Part shown: positions 32,930 to 40,814 of the stretch, piece after piece
Position numbering within the stretch: the stretch's first letter is position 1
Layout of the letters: every line of letters begins with the position of its first letter
Assembly (NCBI GenBank): GCA_937888905.1
Contig: CALATA010000022.1
Location: forward strand, 248,001-312,000
DNA from: Terrimonas sp937888905
Lineage (GTDB): Bacteria > Bacteroidota > Bacteroidia > Chitinophagales > Chitinophagaceae
DNA length: 64,000 bases
Direction: 5' to 3'
Notes under the pieces: model-generated
What the model was told of the DNA's origin: nothing
The model's database searches: none
Seen by the model: only the letters and a program-made list of their open reading frames with translations
Translations under genes and position numbers: made by a program

Positions 32930-34212
32930 CCAGGCTCCTCAATAAACCTCTCCGCGCATTTATCCTGTACTCACTGGTAGTGCTGGCTACCAGCATACCC
33001 GCCTATTATTTAATCATTGATTATATCTGGCGCCTTCAGCTCGATGAGCATAACCAACTCGTGAGCAAAAAAACACAGAATGAGTTGTCGACACTTTCCC
33101 TGAACGATACATTGCTGAAACAAAGTATCGAACTCTGGGATCGCATACAACCCGGCACCGTACTCGAGCCGGTGTCGCAGGCGGAAATGCGGCCCGACTC
33201 TATCTATACCGTTTTACGTCCCAATAAATATGATCCGGACGGATACATTAATCGTTTCCGGGGCTTATCCACTTATTTTATTCTTCATGGTAAGCCGTAC
33301 CGGCTGATTGTTGAAACGAATGTGGAAGAATCTGATGAAACCATTGCCGCGATCACCGTCGTCACTGTTTTCTTTTTCCTCCTGCTGCTCGGCGGGTTTA
33401 TTATTTTAAATAAACGGATTTCCGTGAGGTTGTGGAAGCCGTTTTACCGAACGTTGGAAAAAGTACAGCATTTCAACCTCAGCCGTCAGCAAAATATTCA
33501 GTTCGAAGACACGTCTATCAAAGAATTCAAAGAACTGAACGATGCGTTGCAACACCTCATTGAAGCCGACATGACAGCCTACCGTCTGCAAAAGGAGTTC
33601 ACCGAAAACGCTTCACACGAATTGCAGACACCGTTGGCGATTATCCGCTCCAAGCTTGACCTCCTGCTGCAATCCAGCACGCTCACAAACGAACAATCCG
33701 ATATCATCGAACAGGCCACGCGTGCATTGTCACGCGTATCACGCATCAACCGTAATCTTTTGTTGCTGGCGCGTATCGAGAATAATCAGTTTGCCGACCG
33801 GCAACAGATTGATCTCAGCGGCATCGTAAACGAAAATCTGCTGATGCTGGATGAACATTTGTCCAACAAAGGGATTGAGCGGGAAAAGGATATCGATGAT
33901 GCTATTCAGATTACCGGGAACAGAACATTGGTGGAAACGATGGTCAGTAATCTTTTACTGAATGCCATCCGGCACAGTCCGGCCGGCGGCAAAATAAAAG
34001 TGCAGTTGTCGGCGCGGCAGTTGCGCATCTCCAACAGTGGCAATGGTCCGTTGAAGGAAGACGGCCTGTTTCAGCGATTCAGCAACATTTCGCACGAAAG
34101 TCCGGGCAGCGGACTGGGGCTGGCCATTGTAAAACAGGTCTGCAACCGCTATGGCTGGGAAGTAAGCTATTCCTATTCACAAGATTTTCATGTATTTACG
34201 ATCCGCTTCTGA
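32926..34212 (+). CDS. sensor histidine kinase
   Basis: 428 residues. Membrane helices at about 10-32 and 143-165 enclose a periplasmic sensor region of about 110 residues without a recognised fold. The H-box has His231 in FTENASHELQTPLAIIRSKL, the N-box is in ETMVSNLLLNAIRHSP and the G-box is GSGLGLAIVKQ. No clear DxGxG box is seen between N and G, as in some Bacteroidota kinases. ATG 32926 overlaps the regulator stop, so translation is coupled. The signal may be envelope damage or cationic peptides, judging by its proposed targets. Confidence 0.93.
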   Translation: MTRLLNKPLRAFILYSLVVLATSIPAYYLIIDYIWRLQLDEHNQLVSKKTQNELSTLSLNDTLLKQSIELWDRIQPGTVLEPVSQAEMRPDSIYTVLRPNKYDPDGYINRFRGLSTYFILHGKPYRLIVETNVEESDETIAAITVVTVFFFLLLLGGFIILNKRISVRLWKPFYRTLEKVQHFNLSRQQNIQFEDTSIKEFKELNDALQHLIEADMTAYRLQKEFTENASHELQTPLAIIRSKLDLLLQSSTLTNEQSDIIEQATRALSRVSRINRNLLLLARIENNQFADRQQIDLSGIVNENLLMLDEHLSNKGIEREKDIDDAIQITGNRTLVETMVSNLLLNAIRHSPAGGKIKVQLSARQLRISNSGNGPLKEDGLFQRFSNISHESPGSGLGLAIVKQVCNRYGWEVSYSYSQDFHVFTIRF

Positions 34213-34213
34213 A

Positions 34214-34242
34214 TTCAGAATTTCTTCAAAATCGTTATTCAG
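34214..34242 (+). promoter_or_regulatory. operator before the LtaS-like gene
   Basis: TTCAGAATTTC then TTCAAAATCG and TTCAG, with starts 11 and 13 bases apart. It is identical to the site at 36374 in 25 of 29 positions. A -7-like CAGCTTTG begins inside its end (34240-34247), in the same arrangement as the regulator's own promoter. Confidence 0.7.
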
Positions 34243-34276
34243 CTTTGCAGTTGATTAACACTCTCAATTGAACGCA

Positions 34277-36361
34277 ATGCTGAACCGCCACCGCTATGCG
34301 CCTGTTGCATGGCTGATTGTTATTGCCTTGTCCGTGTTCACCCTCACACGGCTGTTATTATTATTCAGTTTTTACAACGACATCCGGCCATCCCTCGGCA
34401 GTTTCTTTACGGCGCTGCTTACCGGATTCGGTTATGATCTCATTACGGTGTTTTTTGTGGTGCTTCCGCTTGCACTGCACATTACTTTTACAAGCGAATG
34501 GATCTACAGCCGTTATGGCCGTTGGGTCATGATTGTTTTATTTGCTGCGGGTCTTTTCGTAATCTTCTTTACCGGGCTTATACCAAAAGAATTCAACAAA
34601 CACCTGCCGCTTATTTTCGGCAGCTATATCCTGCTCCGGTTGCTGATCTTTCTGCTGTTGTTGTACAAAGGACATACATTCAGGCTTCGCTGGCGTGCCA
34701 CGGTATTGCAGGTCTGGTTGCTGATCTTCGTGTTTCTTTTGTTGTTCAATGCCGTGAGTGAATGGTTCTTCTGGGCCGAGTTCTCCGGGCGTTACAACTT
34801 TATTGCCGTTGATTATCTTGTGTACACCCACGAAGTGATCGGCAATATCCGCGAATCTTATCCCGTGGGATGGCTGATCGCTATCACGGCGTTGGTTGCC
34901 GGAGCCATTACCTGGCTGCTGCGTTCGGCTTATCGTGGTTCGGTTACGATGCCGGCTACCTGGCGCACGCATATCGTCGCAGCCCTCATTCTCTTTGGAC
35001 TGCCGGCTTTGTCGGTGATCGCGGGCGACCCGGGTTGGAAAAATATTTCCAAAGACAACTATACTCAGGAGCTGGGCGCAAATGGTTTTTATGAATTTGT
35101 AAGAGCCTTCGAGCAAAACGAACTGGATTTTTATCGTTATTATGAAACCATGCCCGACAAAGAGGCTGTGAAACTGGTGCGTGATAAACTCACCACTCCG
35201 TATACTACCTGGTCTCCCGATCCGATGAGCCTGGAGCGCACTATTCAATATCCCGGAGCGGAACAAAAAATGAATGTGGTGCTGATCAGTGTTGAAAGCC
35301 TGAGCGCTGACTTCATGGGGTCGTTTGGCAATGATAAGGGGCTGACCCCCGGGCTCGATTCGCTTGCGGCAAGAGGAATACTATTCAGGGGAATGTATGC
35401 GAGCGGCACGCGCACTGTACGTGGACTGGAGTCATTGTCGCTTGCATTGCCACCGACGCCGGGGCAAAGCATCGTCAAACGTCCGGGTAATGAAAACCTG
35501 TTTTCGTTGGGAAGTATATTCCGCAGCAAAGGATACATTACGCAATACCTCTATGGCGGCTATGGTTATTTTGATAACATGAATTATTTCTTTAGTCACA
35601 ATGATTATGAGGTGATCGACCGGTCTGCGCTGCGCAATGATGAAATTCATTATGCCAATATCTGGGGCGTGGCCGATGAAGATCTTTTCACCCTGGCCCT
35701 TCGCACGTTTGACCAGAATTACACCGCAGGCAAACCATTTTTCAGTCATGTGATGACGGTATCCAATCACCGGCCATATACATATCCCGAAGGAAGGATC
35801 GACATTCCTCCAACTGCTCACAGCCGCGATGGTGCAGTGAAATATACCGACTATGCAATCGGCGATTTTATCCGTCGCGCCTCATCGCATCCCTGGTTTA
35901 AAAATACCTTGTTCGTGATTGTAGCGGATCACTGTGCTTCGAGCGCGGGCAAATCTGCATTGCCCCCGAAAGGATACCATATTCCACTGATCTTTTTTGC
36001 TCCCGGTCATATAGCGCCCACGGTGGATGATAAACTGATGGCACAGATCGATATAGCACCCAGCATTCTCGGTTTCCTGAACTTCGACTACAAAAGCCGC
36101 TTCTTCGGGCAGGATATTTTTCATCTTCCTGAAAATGCAGAGCGCCGTGCATTCATCAGCACCTACCAGGGGCTTGGATTTCTGCGCGATAGTTTACTGG
36201 TGGTGCAATCTCCGGTAAAAAAAATACAGGTCTTCCGTCCTGATTTTAAAAGCAGCCAGGCACAGGAAGTGCCACGGGTTGACAGTCTTGTGCGCGAAGC
36301 GATGGCTTTTTACCAGACGGCCGCCTGGGTAATACGTGAAGGAAAATATAAGATTCGCTGA
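34277..36361 (+). CDS. LTA synthase family membrane phosphotransferase (sulfatase fold)
   Basis: 694 residues. Four to five membrane helices lie in the first 260 residues, then an extracytoplasmic alkaline-phosphatase/sulfatase domain. Metal and catalytic residues: Glu in NVVLISVESLSADFMG, nucleophile Thr378 in YASGTRTVRGLESL, His in VSNHRPYTYPEG, and Asp-His in VADHCASSAG. The family transfers phosphoglycerol or phosphoethanolamine to envelope lipids or glycans. In a Gram-negative bacterium, lipid A or glycan decoration is likelier than lipoteichoic acid. ATG 34277 is preferred over TTG 34268. The upstream operator matches that of the regulator gene. Confidence 0.88.
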   Translation: MLNRHRYAPVAWLIVIALSVFTLTRLLLLFSFYNDIRPSLGSFFTALLTGFGYDLITVFFVVLPLALHITFTSEWIYSRYGRWVMIVLFAAGLFVIFFTGLIPKEFNKHLPLIFGSYILLRLLIFLLLLYKGHTFRLRWRATVLQVWLLIFVFLLLFNAVSEWFFWAEFSGRYNFIAVDYLVYTHEVIGNIRESYPVGWLIAITALVAGAITWLLRSAYRGSVTMPATWRTHIVAALILFGLPALSVIAGDPGWKNISKDNYTQELGANGFYEFVRAFEQNELDFYRYYETMPDKEAVKLVRDKLTTPYTTWSPDPMSLERTIQYPGAEQKMNVVLISVESLSADFMGSFGNDKGLTPGLDSLAARGILFRGMYASGTRTVRGLESLSLALPPTPGQSIVKRPGNENLFSLGSIFRSKGYITQYLYGGYGYFDNMNYFFSHNDYEVIDRSALRNDEIHYANIWGVADEDLFTLALRTFDQNYTAGKPFFSHVMTVSNHRPYTYPEGRIDIPPTAHSRDGAVKYTDYAIGDFIRRASSHPWFKNTLFVIVADHCASSAGKSALPPKGYHIPLIFFAPGHIAPTVDDKLMAQIDIAPSILGFLNFDYKSRFFGQDIFHLPENAERRAFISTYQGLGFLRDSLLVVQSPVKKIQVFRPDFKSSQAQEVPRVDSLVREAMAFYQTAAWVIREGKYKIR

Positions 36362-36373
36362 AAGGGGGAAATG

Positions 36374-36402
36374 TTCAGAATTTCTACAAAATCGCGGTTC
36401 AG
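36374..36402 (+). promoter_or_regulatory. operator before the PAP2 gene
   Basis: TTCAGAATTTC, then TACAAAATCG and TTCAG, with the same spacing as the site at 34214 (25 of 29 identical). It lies in a 61-base gap, so PAP2 has its own regulated promoter. Confidence 0.7.
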
Positions 36403-36422
36403 TTTAGCATAAAATAAGCCAC

Positions 36423-37103
36423 ATGCGAAGCCTGTTCACCACCTTGCTGCTCCTGTCGTTTTCCGTGTTCTCGTTTGCACAGCAGGACAGCATCCGGATC
36501 AACCAACCACTCCACTTTTCTATCCGCCAACTGCAACTGCCTGCAGGCCTGATCGCTGCGGGTATTCTCAGCAACGGAAAGTCAGCGGAGTCGGTAAAAA
36601 ACGAAGTACTCGAAAGCCGCAACAAGAACATTCAGGGGTTTCATACCAAAATTGATAATTACCTGCAATATGCCCCGATTGCTTTGGCGTACGGGCTTGA
36701 TGCATTTGGTGTGCCGTCACGCAATGATCTGCTGAACCGTTCGGTCATACTGGCAAAGGGAGAACTGATCATGCTGGGCTCGGTGAATTTTCTCAAAAAA
36801 ACAACGCACACGTTGAGACCGGACGGCACTACCTATAACTCTTTTCCCTCGGGCCACACGGCGCAGGCATTTGCAGCAGCTACTTTTTTATCAGAAGAAT
36901 ACAAAGGCCGGTTGCCATGGATGCCTTATGCGGCATACGGAATTGCTTCATCTGTTGGTGTATTGCGCATGGCGAACAACCGGCATTATGTAAGCGATGT
37001 ACTTGTTGGCGCCGGCATCGGTATTTTATCCATGAAGCTCGCGTACTGGACGCATCAATATAAATGGGGACGCAACAAACAGCGACTTCTTCCTGTGTTT
37101 TGA
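36423..37103 (+). CDS. PAP2 family phosphatase, exported
   Basis: 226 residues with a signal peptide (SFSVFSFAQ) rather than the usual multi-helix membrane bundle. The three phosphatase motifs are KKTTHTLRPDG (KxxxxxxRP), SFPSGHTAQAF (PSGH) and RMANNRHYVSDVLVGA (the His-x3-Asp end). It could remove phosphate from lipid A, undecaprenyl pyrophosphate or another envelope lipid. It shares an operator with the LtaS-like gene and the two-component system. It ends in a clear terminator. Confidence 0.88.
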   Translation: MRSLFTTLLLLSFSVFSFAQQDSIRINQPLHFSIRQLQLPAGLIAAGILSNGKSAESVKNEVLESRNKNIQGFHTKIDNYLQYAPIALAYGLDAFGVPSRNDLLNRSVILAKGELIMLGSVNFLKKTTHTLRPDGTTYNSFPSGHTAQAFAAATFLSEEYKGRLPWMPYAAYGIASSVGVLRMANNRHYVSDVLVGAGIGILSMKLAYWTHQYKWGRNKQRLLPVF

Positions 37104-37112
37104 TTATAAAAG

Positions 37113-37137
37113 AAAAGGCTGTCATTGACAGCCTTTT
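37113..37137. terminator. terminator between PAP2 and pirin genes
   Basis: AAAAGGCTGTC, 3-base loop, GACAGCCTTTTTT. It lies between converging genes and is usable in both directions. Confidence 0.88.
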
Positions 37138-37141
37138 TTAT

Positions 37142-38017
37142 TTATTCGAGATAACCGAATTTTCCTTTGTTAAAATCATCGTAAGCCTGTTGCACTTCTT
37201 CATAGGTATTCATGAGGAACGGCCCGTAGGCAAAGAGCGGTTCATCGATGGGTTCACCGCTCAACACCAGGATCACACTGTCTTCCAGCGCTTCTACGGT
37301 GAATGAGCTGCCGTTGTTTTCAAACAAAGCAAAATGATCAAGTGAGGCTTCTTCCGTATTGTTGATGCGGATGCCGCCTTGTACTACCAGCAAACCGGTA
37401 TTGTAATGAGCGGGCAAATCGAGGTTCACCAGGGCACCTTTTTTCACCCGTAAGTTGTATACTTCCATCGGGGTGAAAGTATGTGCAGGTCCTTTTACAC
37501 CTTCATACGAACCGGCAATTACTTCAACGGTTCCCTGATCGCCGGGTAAATGATACTGGCCCATTCTACCGCGTGTGATCTCCTGGTATTTGGGCGTGGT
37601 CATTTTATCTTTTCCAGGAAGATTGACCCAGAGTTGTACCATCTGAAAAGGTCCGCCGGTGCGGCTGTATTCGGCATCATGGTATTCTTTGTGCAGGATA
37701 CCGGAGCCGGCCGTCATCCATTGCACATCGCCTTCTCCGATCACACCGCTGTGGCCTGCGCTATCGTGGTGTGCCACTTTGCCCTGGTAAGCGATGGTTA
37801 CCGTTTCAAAGCCGCGGTGCGGGTGCACGCCAACGCCCCTTGGTGTTTCACGCGCTGCAAAATCAACCAGTGAATTATAATCGAGCAGAAAAAAGGGACT
37901 CATTCTTTTTTTGCCCATGTTGTATCCTCCGGGAAAAAAATTGTGTACCCGGAAGCCATCTCCCACCATATGCGGATCTGGGGGAGCCAATACCTGCTGA
38001 ACGGTTTTGATAGCCAT
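37142..38017 (-). CDS. pirin family protein
   Basis: 291 residues of the bicupin pirin family. The N-terminal cupin holds the iron ligands in GVGVHPHRGFETVTIAYQG and HHDSAGHSG. QWMTAGSGILHKEYHD follows, then the second cupin with a C-terminal FGYLE. Bacterial pirins bind iron, and some act as quercetin dioxygenases or regulate metabolism. The role here is unknown. It is monocistronic, with a terminator on one side and repeat words upstream. Confidence 0.92.
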   Translation of the reverse strand: MAIKTVQQVLAPPDPHMVGDGFRVHNFFPGGYNMGKKRMSPFFLLDYNSLVDFAARETPRGVGVHPHRGFETVTIAYQGKVAHHDSAGHSGVIGEGDVQWMTAGSGILHKEYHDAEYSRTGGPFQMVQLWVNLPGKDKMTTPKYQEITRGRMGQYHLPGDQGTVEVIAGSYEGVKGPAHTFTPMEVYNLRVKKGALVNLDLPAHYNTGLLVVQGGIRINNTEEASLDHFALFENNGSSFTVEALEDSVILVLSGEPIDEPLFAYGPFLMNTYEEVQQAYDDFNKGKFGYLE

Positions 38018-38094
38018 ATCTAACTCCTTTTTTTAAATGATAAAGCAAAGCTACGATGCGCGTTGGCGGGGCGCGTTGATGTATGGTAAGAAGG

Positions 38095-38175
38095 GGAATC
38101 ATCAATGGTCAATCGTGAATCGTCAATAAAACAGCCGTTTCTTAGCGCCTTTGCTCCTTATGCCGCTTTGCGTGA
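38095..38175. repeat. intergenic repeat words
   Basis: ATGGTCAATCGTGAATCGTC, followed by CGCCTTTGCTCCTTATGCCG and CTTTGCGTGAAA. The second word recurs in reverse orientation at about 48773-48805. It lies between the divergent pirin and OmpA-family genes. Confidence 0.65.
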
Positions 38176-38278
38176 AATCTAACTTTTCGACTCAAAGGGT
38201 AACAAAATCTCCATCCCTTTGATATAAAGAAAAAATCGCGCTGCGGCGTGATGCATCTGCTCATCAAACGCTTTGTAT

Positions 38279-40057
38279 ATGAAAACGCTAATCATCAGTT
38301 CATTTTGCCTCTTAATCAGTTATATGGTTACCGCACAAACCAAAACCAGGGAGCCCGGTCAGTGGCAGGTGGGTGTTTTCGGTGGCGGCAGTCAACCGCT
38401 TGGTACTTATAAAGGAGATATCGGAAAGGCCCGCACCGGTTATACTGCCGGACTTTTCGCCGATAAATATTTCGGAGGCAACCACTGGGGCATTGGTATC
38501 GACGCACGTTACCTGCAACATGGATTGCCTGCATTCGATTCGGTTTTTTTTGGTAATGGATATATTGCTACCACATTCAACTCTCCGAAATCATTCAGGC
38601 ACATGGCTTTCACTTTAGGCCCTGTTTACCGCACCGCTGTCGGTTCGCTGGAGATCGAGGCTTTTGCCAAAGCTGGTGTTATGCTGCAGCAGTTTCCTAA
38701 CTACACACAAACCATGACCTACACAACACCGCTCACCAGCGGTTCGATCGACATCTTTAGTACTGCCAATCCCAAAGATGATCCGAAGGCATGGGTAGGT
38801 GTAGGTGGCCTTCGCTTCAATTATAAACTCAACGATAACTGGGCCATCTTCCTGCAGGGTGATTACCTGAGCACGATCAGCCGTCGCTTTTCAAAAGACA
38901 GCAGCGAGTATTATGTCAGCTATCGTCCTGCTTTGAAACCGCTTAATGCAAACGACATCGTTGACGATCCCCTGGCTTTTTATGCAGAGAAACCTGAATA
39001 TGCACGCACTTATACACAGGCTGTGAATCTCACCGCCGGCGTGAAATACATTTTTGGTAAAAAACATGAACCTGTCAAACCGCGGCCATTGCCTGAGGTG
39101 GCAGAGGAAGTGGCCAAAACACCGGCGCCTGCACCGAAGAAAGAAGAAATGAAGAAAGATATTCTTGTGGTAGTGAAGGACCGTCAGACCGGCCTGGCAC
39201 TGAGCGGCGTGCGCGTTGATATTGCTTACGAGGGAAATACTTTTACGTCACTGACCAATGCCAACGGCGAGGCCGATCGCCTGAAAGAAGCCACGGAAGG
39301 AAGTTATGCCGCACATGGCGAGAAAAATGGCGTGGCCACCACAACAGTACTCATCACACCCGCAGACTTTAAACAAAGCGGCACCGTTATTTACAAGGAA
39401 GTTTTTCACGACGATCCGCGCTTTACGCTCATCGGCGAAACGGTTGAATGCGCGAGCGAACAGAAATTGAAAAACATCAATACCACACTCACCAACAGCG
39501 GCTCGCATACCAACATGAGCCAGGTGTCTGATGGTGAAGGCAAGTTTATCTATCAGCTCGATCCCGCCACAGCCTATACGATTGTAGCGAACCAGGCCGG
39601 TAAATATTCACAAACAGAACAGGTGACCACTGAAGGACTGGATCGTACCAAGACACTGTATGTAAGCCTTAAATTGGGCGTATGTAACTTGCAGCAAGGG
39701 TCGACCTGGGTGTTGAAGAATATTCTTTACGACCTGGATAAAAGTTTTATCCGCTCCGATGCAGCAACTGTACTGGATAATGTGGTCAATATAATGAAAC
39801 AGAATCCAACCCTGCGGATAGAACTGTCGTCTCACACAGACAGCCGCGGAAGTGATGCGTATAACATGAGTCTTTCCCGCAGACGTGCAGAGGCAGCCGT
39901 TAACTACCTGGTGTCGAAAGGCGTGGAGAAGAACAGGCTTACAGCACGCGGTTACGGCGAAACAAAACCGCTCAACGAATGTGTGAATGGTATAAATTGT
40001 AGCGAAGACCAACACCAGCAAAACAGAAGAACAGAAATCAAGGTGTTGTCTTATTAA
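38279..40057 (+). CDS. OmpA family outer membrane protein
   Basis: 592 residues. A signal peptide (about 1-21) is followed by an N-terminal barrel-like domain (about 25-255, many aromatic strands), a Pro/Lys-rich linker (KPRPLPEVAEEVAK), two Ig-like or carboxypeptidase-regulatory beta modules (about 290-460), and a C-terminal OmpA peptidoglycan-binding domain (IELSSHTDSRGSDAYNMSLS, then RRRAEAAVNYL and ARGYGETKP). ATG 38279 is preferred over TTG 38273. It probably links the outer membrane to peptidoglycan. A terminator follows the stop. Confidence 0.9.
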   Translation: MKTLIISSFCLLISYMVTAQTKTREPGQWQVGVFGGGSQPLGTYKGDIGKARTGYTAGLFADKYFGGNHWGIGIDARYLQHGLPAFDSVFFGNGYIATTFNSPKSFRHMAFTLGPVYRTAVGSLEIEAFAKAGVMLQQFPNYTQTMTYTTPLTSGSIDIFSTANPKDDPKAWVGVGGLRFNYKLNDNWAIFLQGDYLSTISRRFSKDSSEYYVSYRPALKPLNANDIVDDPLAFYAEKPEYARTYTQAVNLTAGVKYIFGKKHEPVKPRPLPEVAEEVAKTPAPAPKKEEMKKDILVVVKDRQTGLALSGVRVDIAYEGNTFTSLTNANGEADRLKEATEGSYAAHGEKNGVATTTVLITPADFKQSGTVIYKEVFHDDPRFTLIGETVECASEQKLKNINTTLTNSGSHTNMSQVSDGEGKFIYQLDPATAYTIVANQAGKYSQTEQVTTEGLDRTKTLYVSLKLGVCNLQQGSTWVLKNILYDLDKSFIRSDAATVLDNVVNIMKQNPTLRIELSSHTDSRGSDAYNMSLSRRRAEAAVNYLVSKGVEKNRLTARGYGETKPLNECVNGINCSEDQHQQNRRTEIKVLSY

Positions 40058-40085
40058 CTTATAATTCCCTGTGGCAACATGCATT

Positions 40086-40118
40086 AATACCCCGTTATGT
40101 GCGGGGTATTTGCTTTTT
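40086..40118 (+). terminator. terminator after OmpA-family gene
   Basis: AATACCCCG, 7-base loop, CGGGGTATT, then TGCTTTTTT. It separates the gene from the repeat array. Confidence 0.8.
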
Positions 40119-40146
40119 TGCATATGTTGCTCCCGCAGGCAATACG

Positions 40147-40185
40147 GAGCCGCATTGTTTTTGCGAAGGGTCATGTGGCTCGTGG
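40147..40185 (-). repeat. diverged copy of the CHAT gene 3' end
   Basis: GAGCCGCATTGTTTTTGCG and the following bases match 40806-40842, which hold the last codons and stop of the CHAT gene, apart from a few substitutions and small gaps. The array of hairpin repeats lies between the two copies. Confidence 0.7.
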
Positions 40186-40187
40186 GT

Positions 40188-40800
40188 GGCCTGTTGGTCA
40201 GGAGACCAACAGGGGCTGCCATCCTTTCTTTGAACGCGCATTTTCAATTGAAGAGATGATCGCCGTCGTTGGGCTCCCGACCAACGATCACTTCAAGGCG
40301 AGTAACGTATAGTTTTTATGCGAGGAGACCAACAGGGCTGCCTTCTTTTCTTCAAGCGTGTATTTTCAATTGAAGAGATGACCGCCCTCGTTGGTCTCCC
40401 GACCAACGAGCGCTCAAGGTGAGTAACGTATAGTTTTTATGCGAGGAGACCAACAGGGGCTGCCTTCTTTTCTTCAAGCGTGTATTTTCAATTGAAGAAA
40501 TAGTCGCCGTCATTGATCTCCCGACCAACGATCAGTTCAAGGCGAGTAACGTATAGTTTTTATGCGAGGAGACCAACAGGGGCTGCCTTCCTTTCTTTGA
40601 ACGCGCATTTTCAATTGAAGTAGATGATCGCCCTCGTTGGTCTCCCGACCAACGATTACTTCAAGGCGAGTAACGTATAGTTTTTATGCGAGGAGACCAA
40701 AAGGGCTGCTTCCTTTCTTTGAGCGCGCATTTTCAATTGAAGAGATGACCGCCCTCGTTGGTCTCCCGACCAACGAGCATTTGGCGGGAAGTAACACATA
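40188..40800. repeat. tandem array of five ~122-bp hairpin-rich repeats
   Basis: Units begin GGAGACCAACAGGG at 40201, 40324, 40445, 40568 and 40692 (periods 123, 121, 123, 124). Each unit has TTCAATTGAA in the middle, a hairpin of the type CTCGTTGGTC-TCCC-GACCAACGAG, and ends GAGTAACGTATAGTTTTTATGC. The first bases of a unit also pair with GTTGGTCTCC in the same unit. A related hairpin (CCTGTTGGTC-AGGA-GACCAACAGG) marks the left edge. No reading frame is conserved across units. Confidence 0.92.
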
Positions 40801-40814
40801 GTTATGAGGCCGCA

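Noticed and set aside
34277..36361. True lipoteichoic acid synthase
   Set aside because: The fold matches, but a Gram-negative host with LptC makes lipoteichoic acid unlikely. A phosphoglycerol or phosphoethanolamine transferase role is more plausible.
40188..40800. Array read as a CRISPR or integron (attC) array
   Set aside because: Units are adjacent with no unique spacers, no cas or integrase gene is near, no cassette frames lie between units, and the paired boxes do not fit the attC core consensus.
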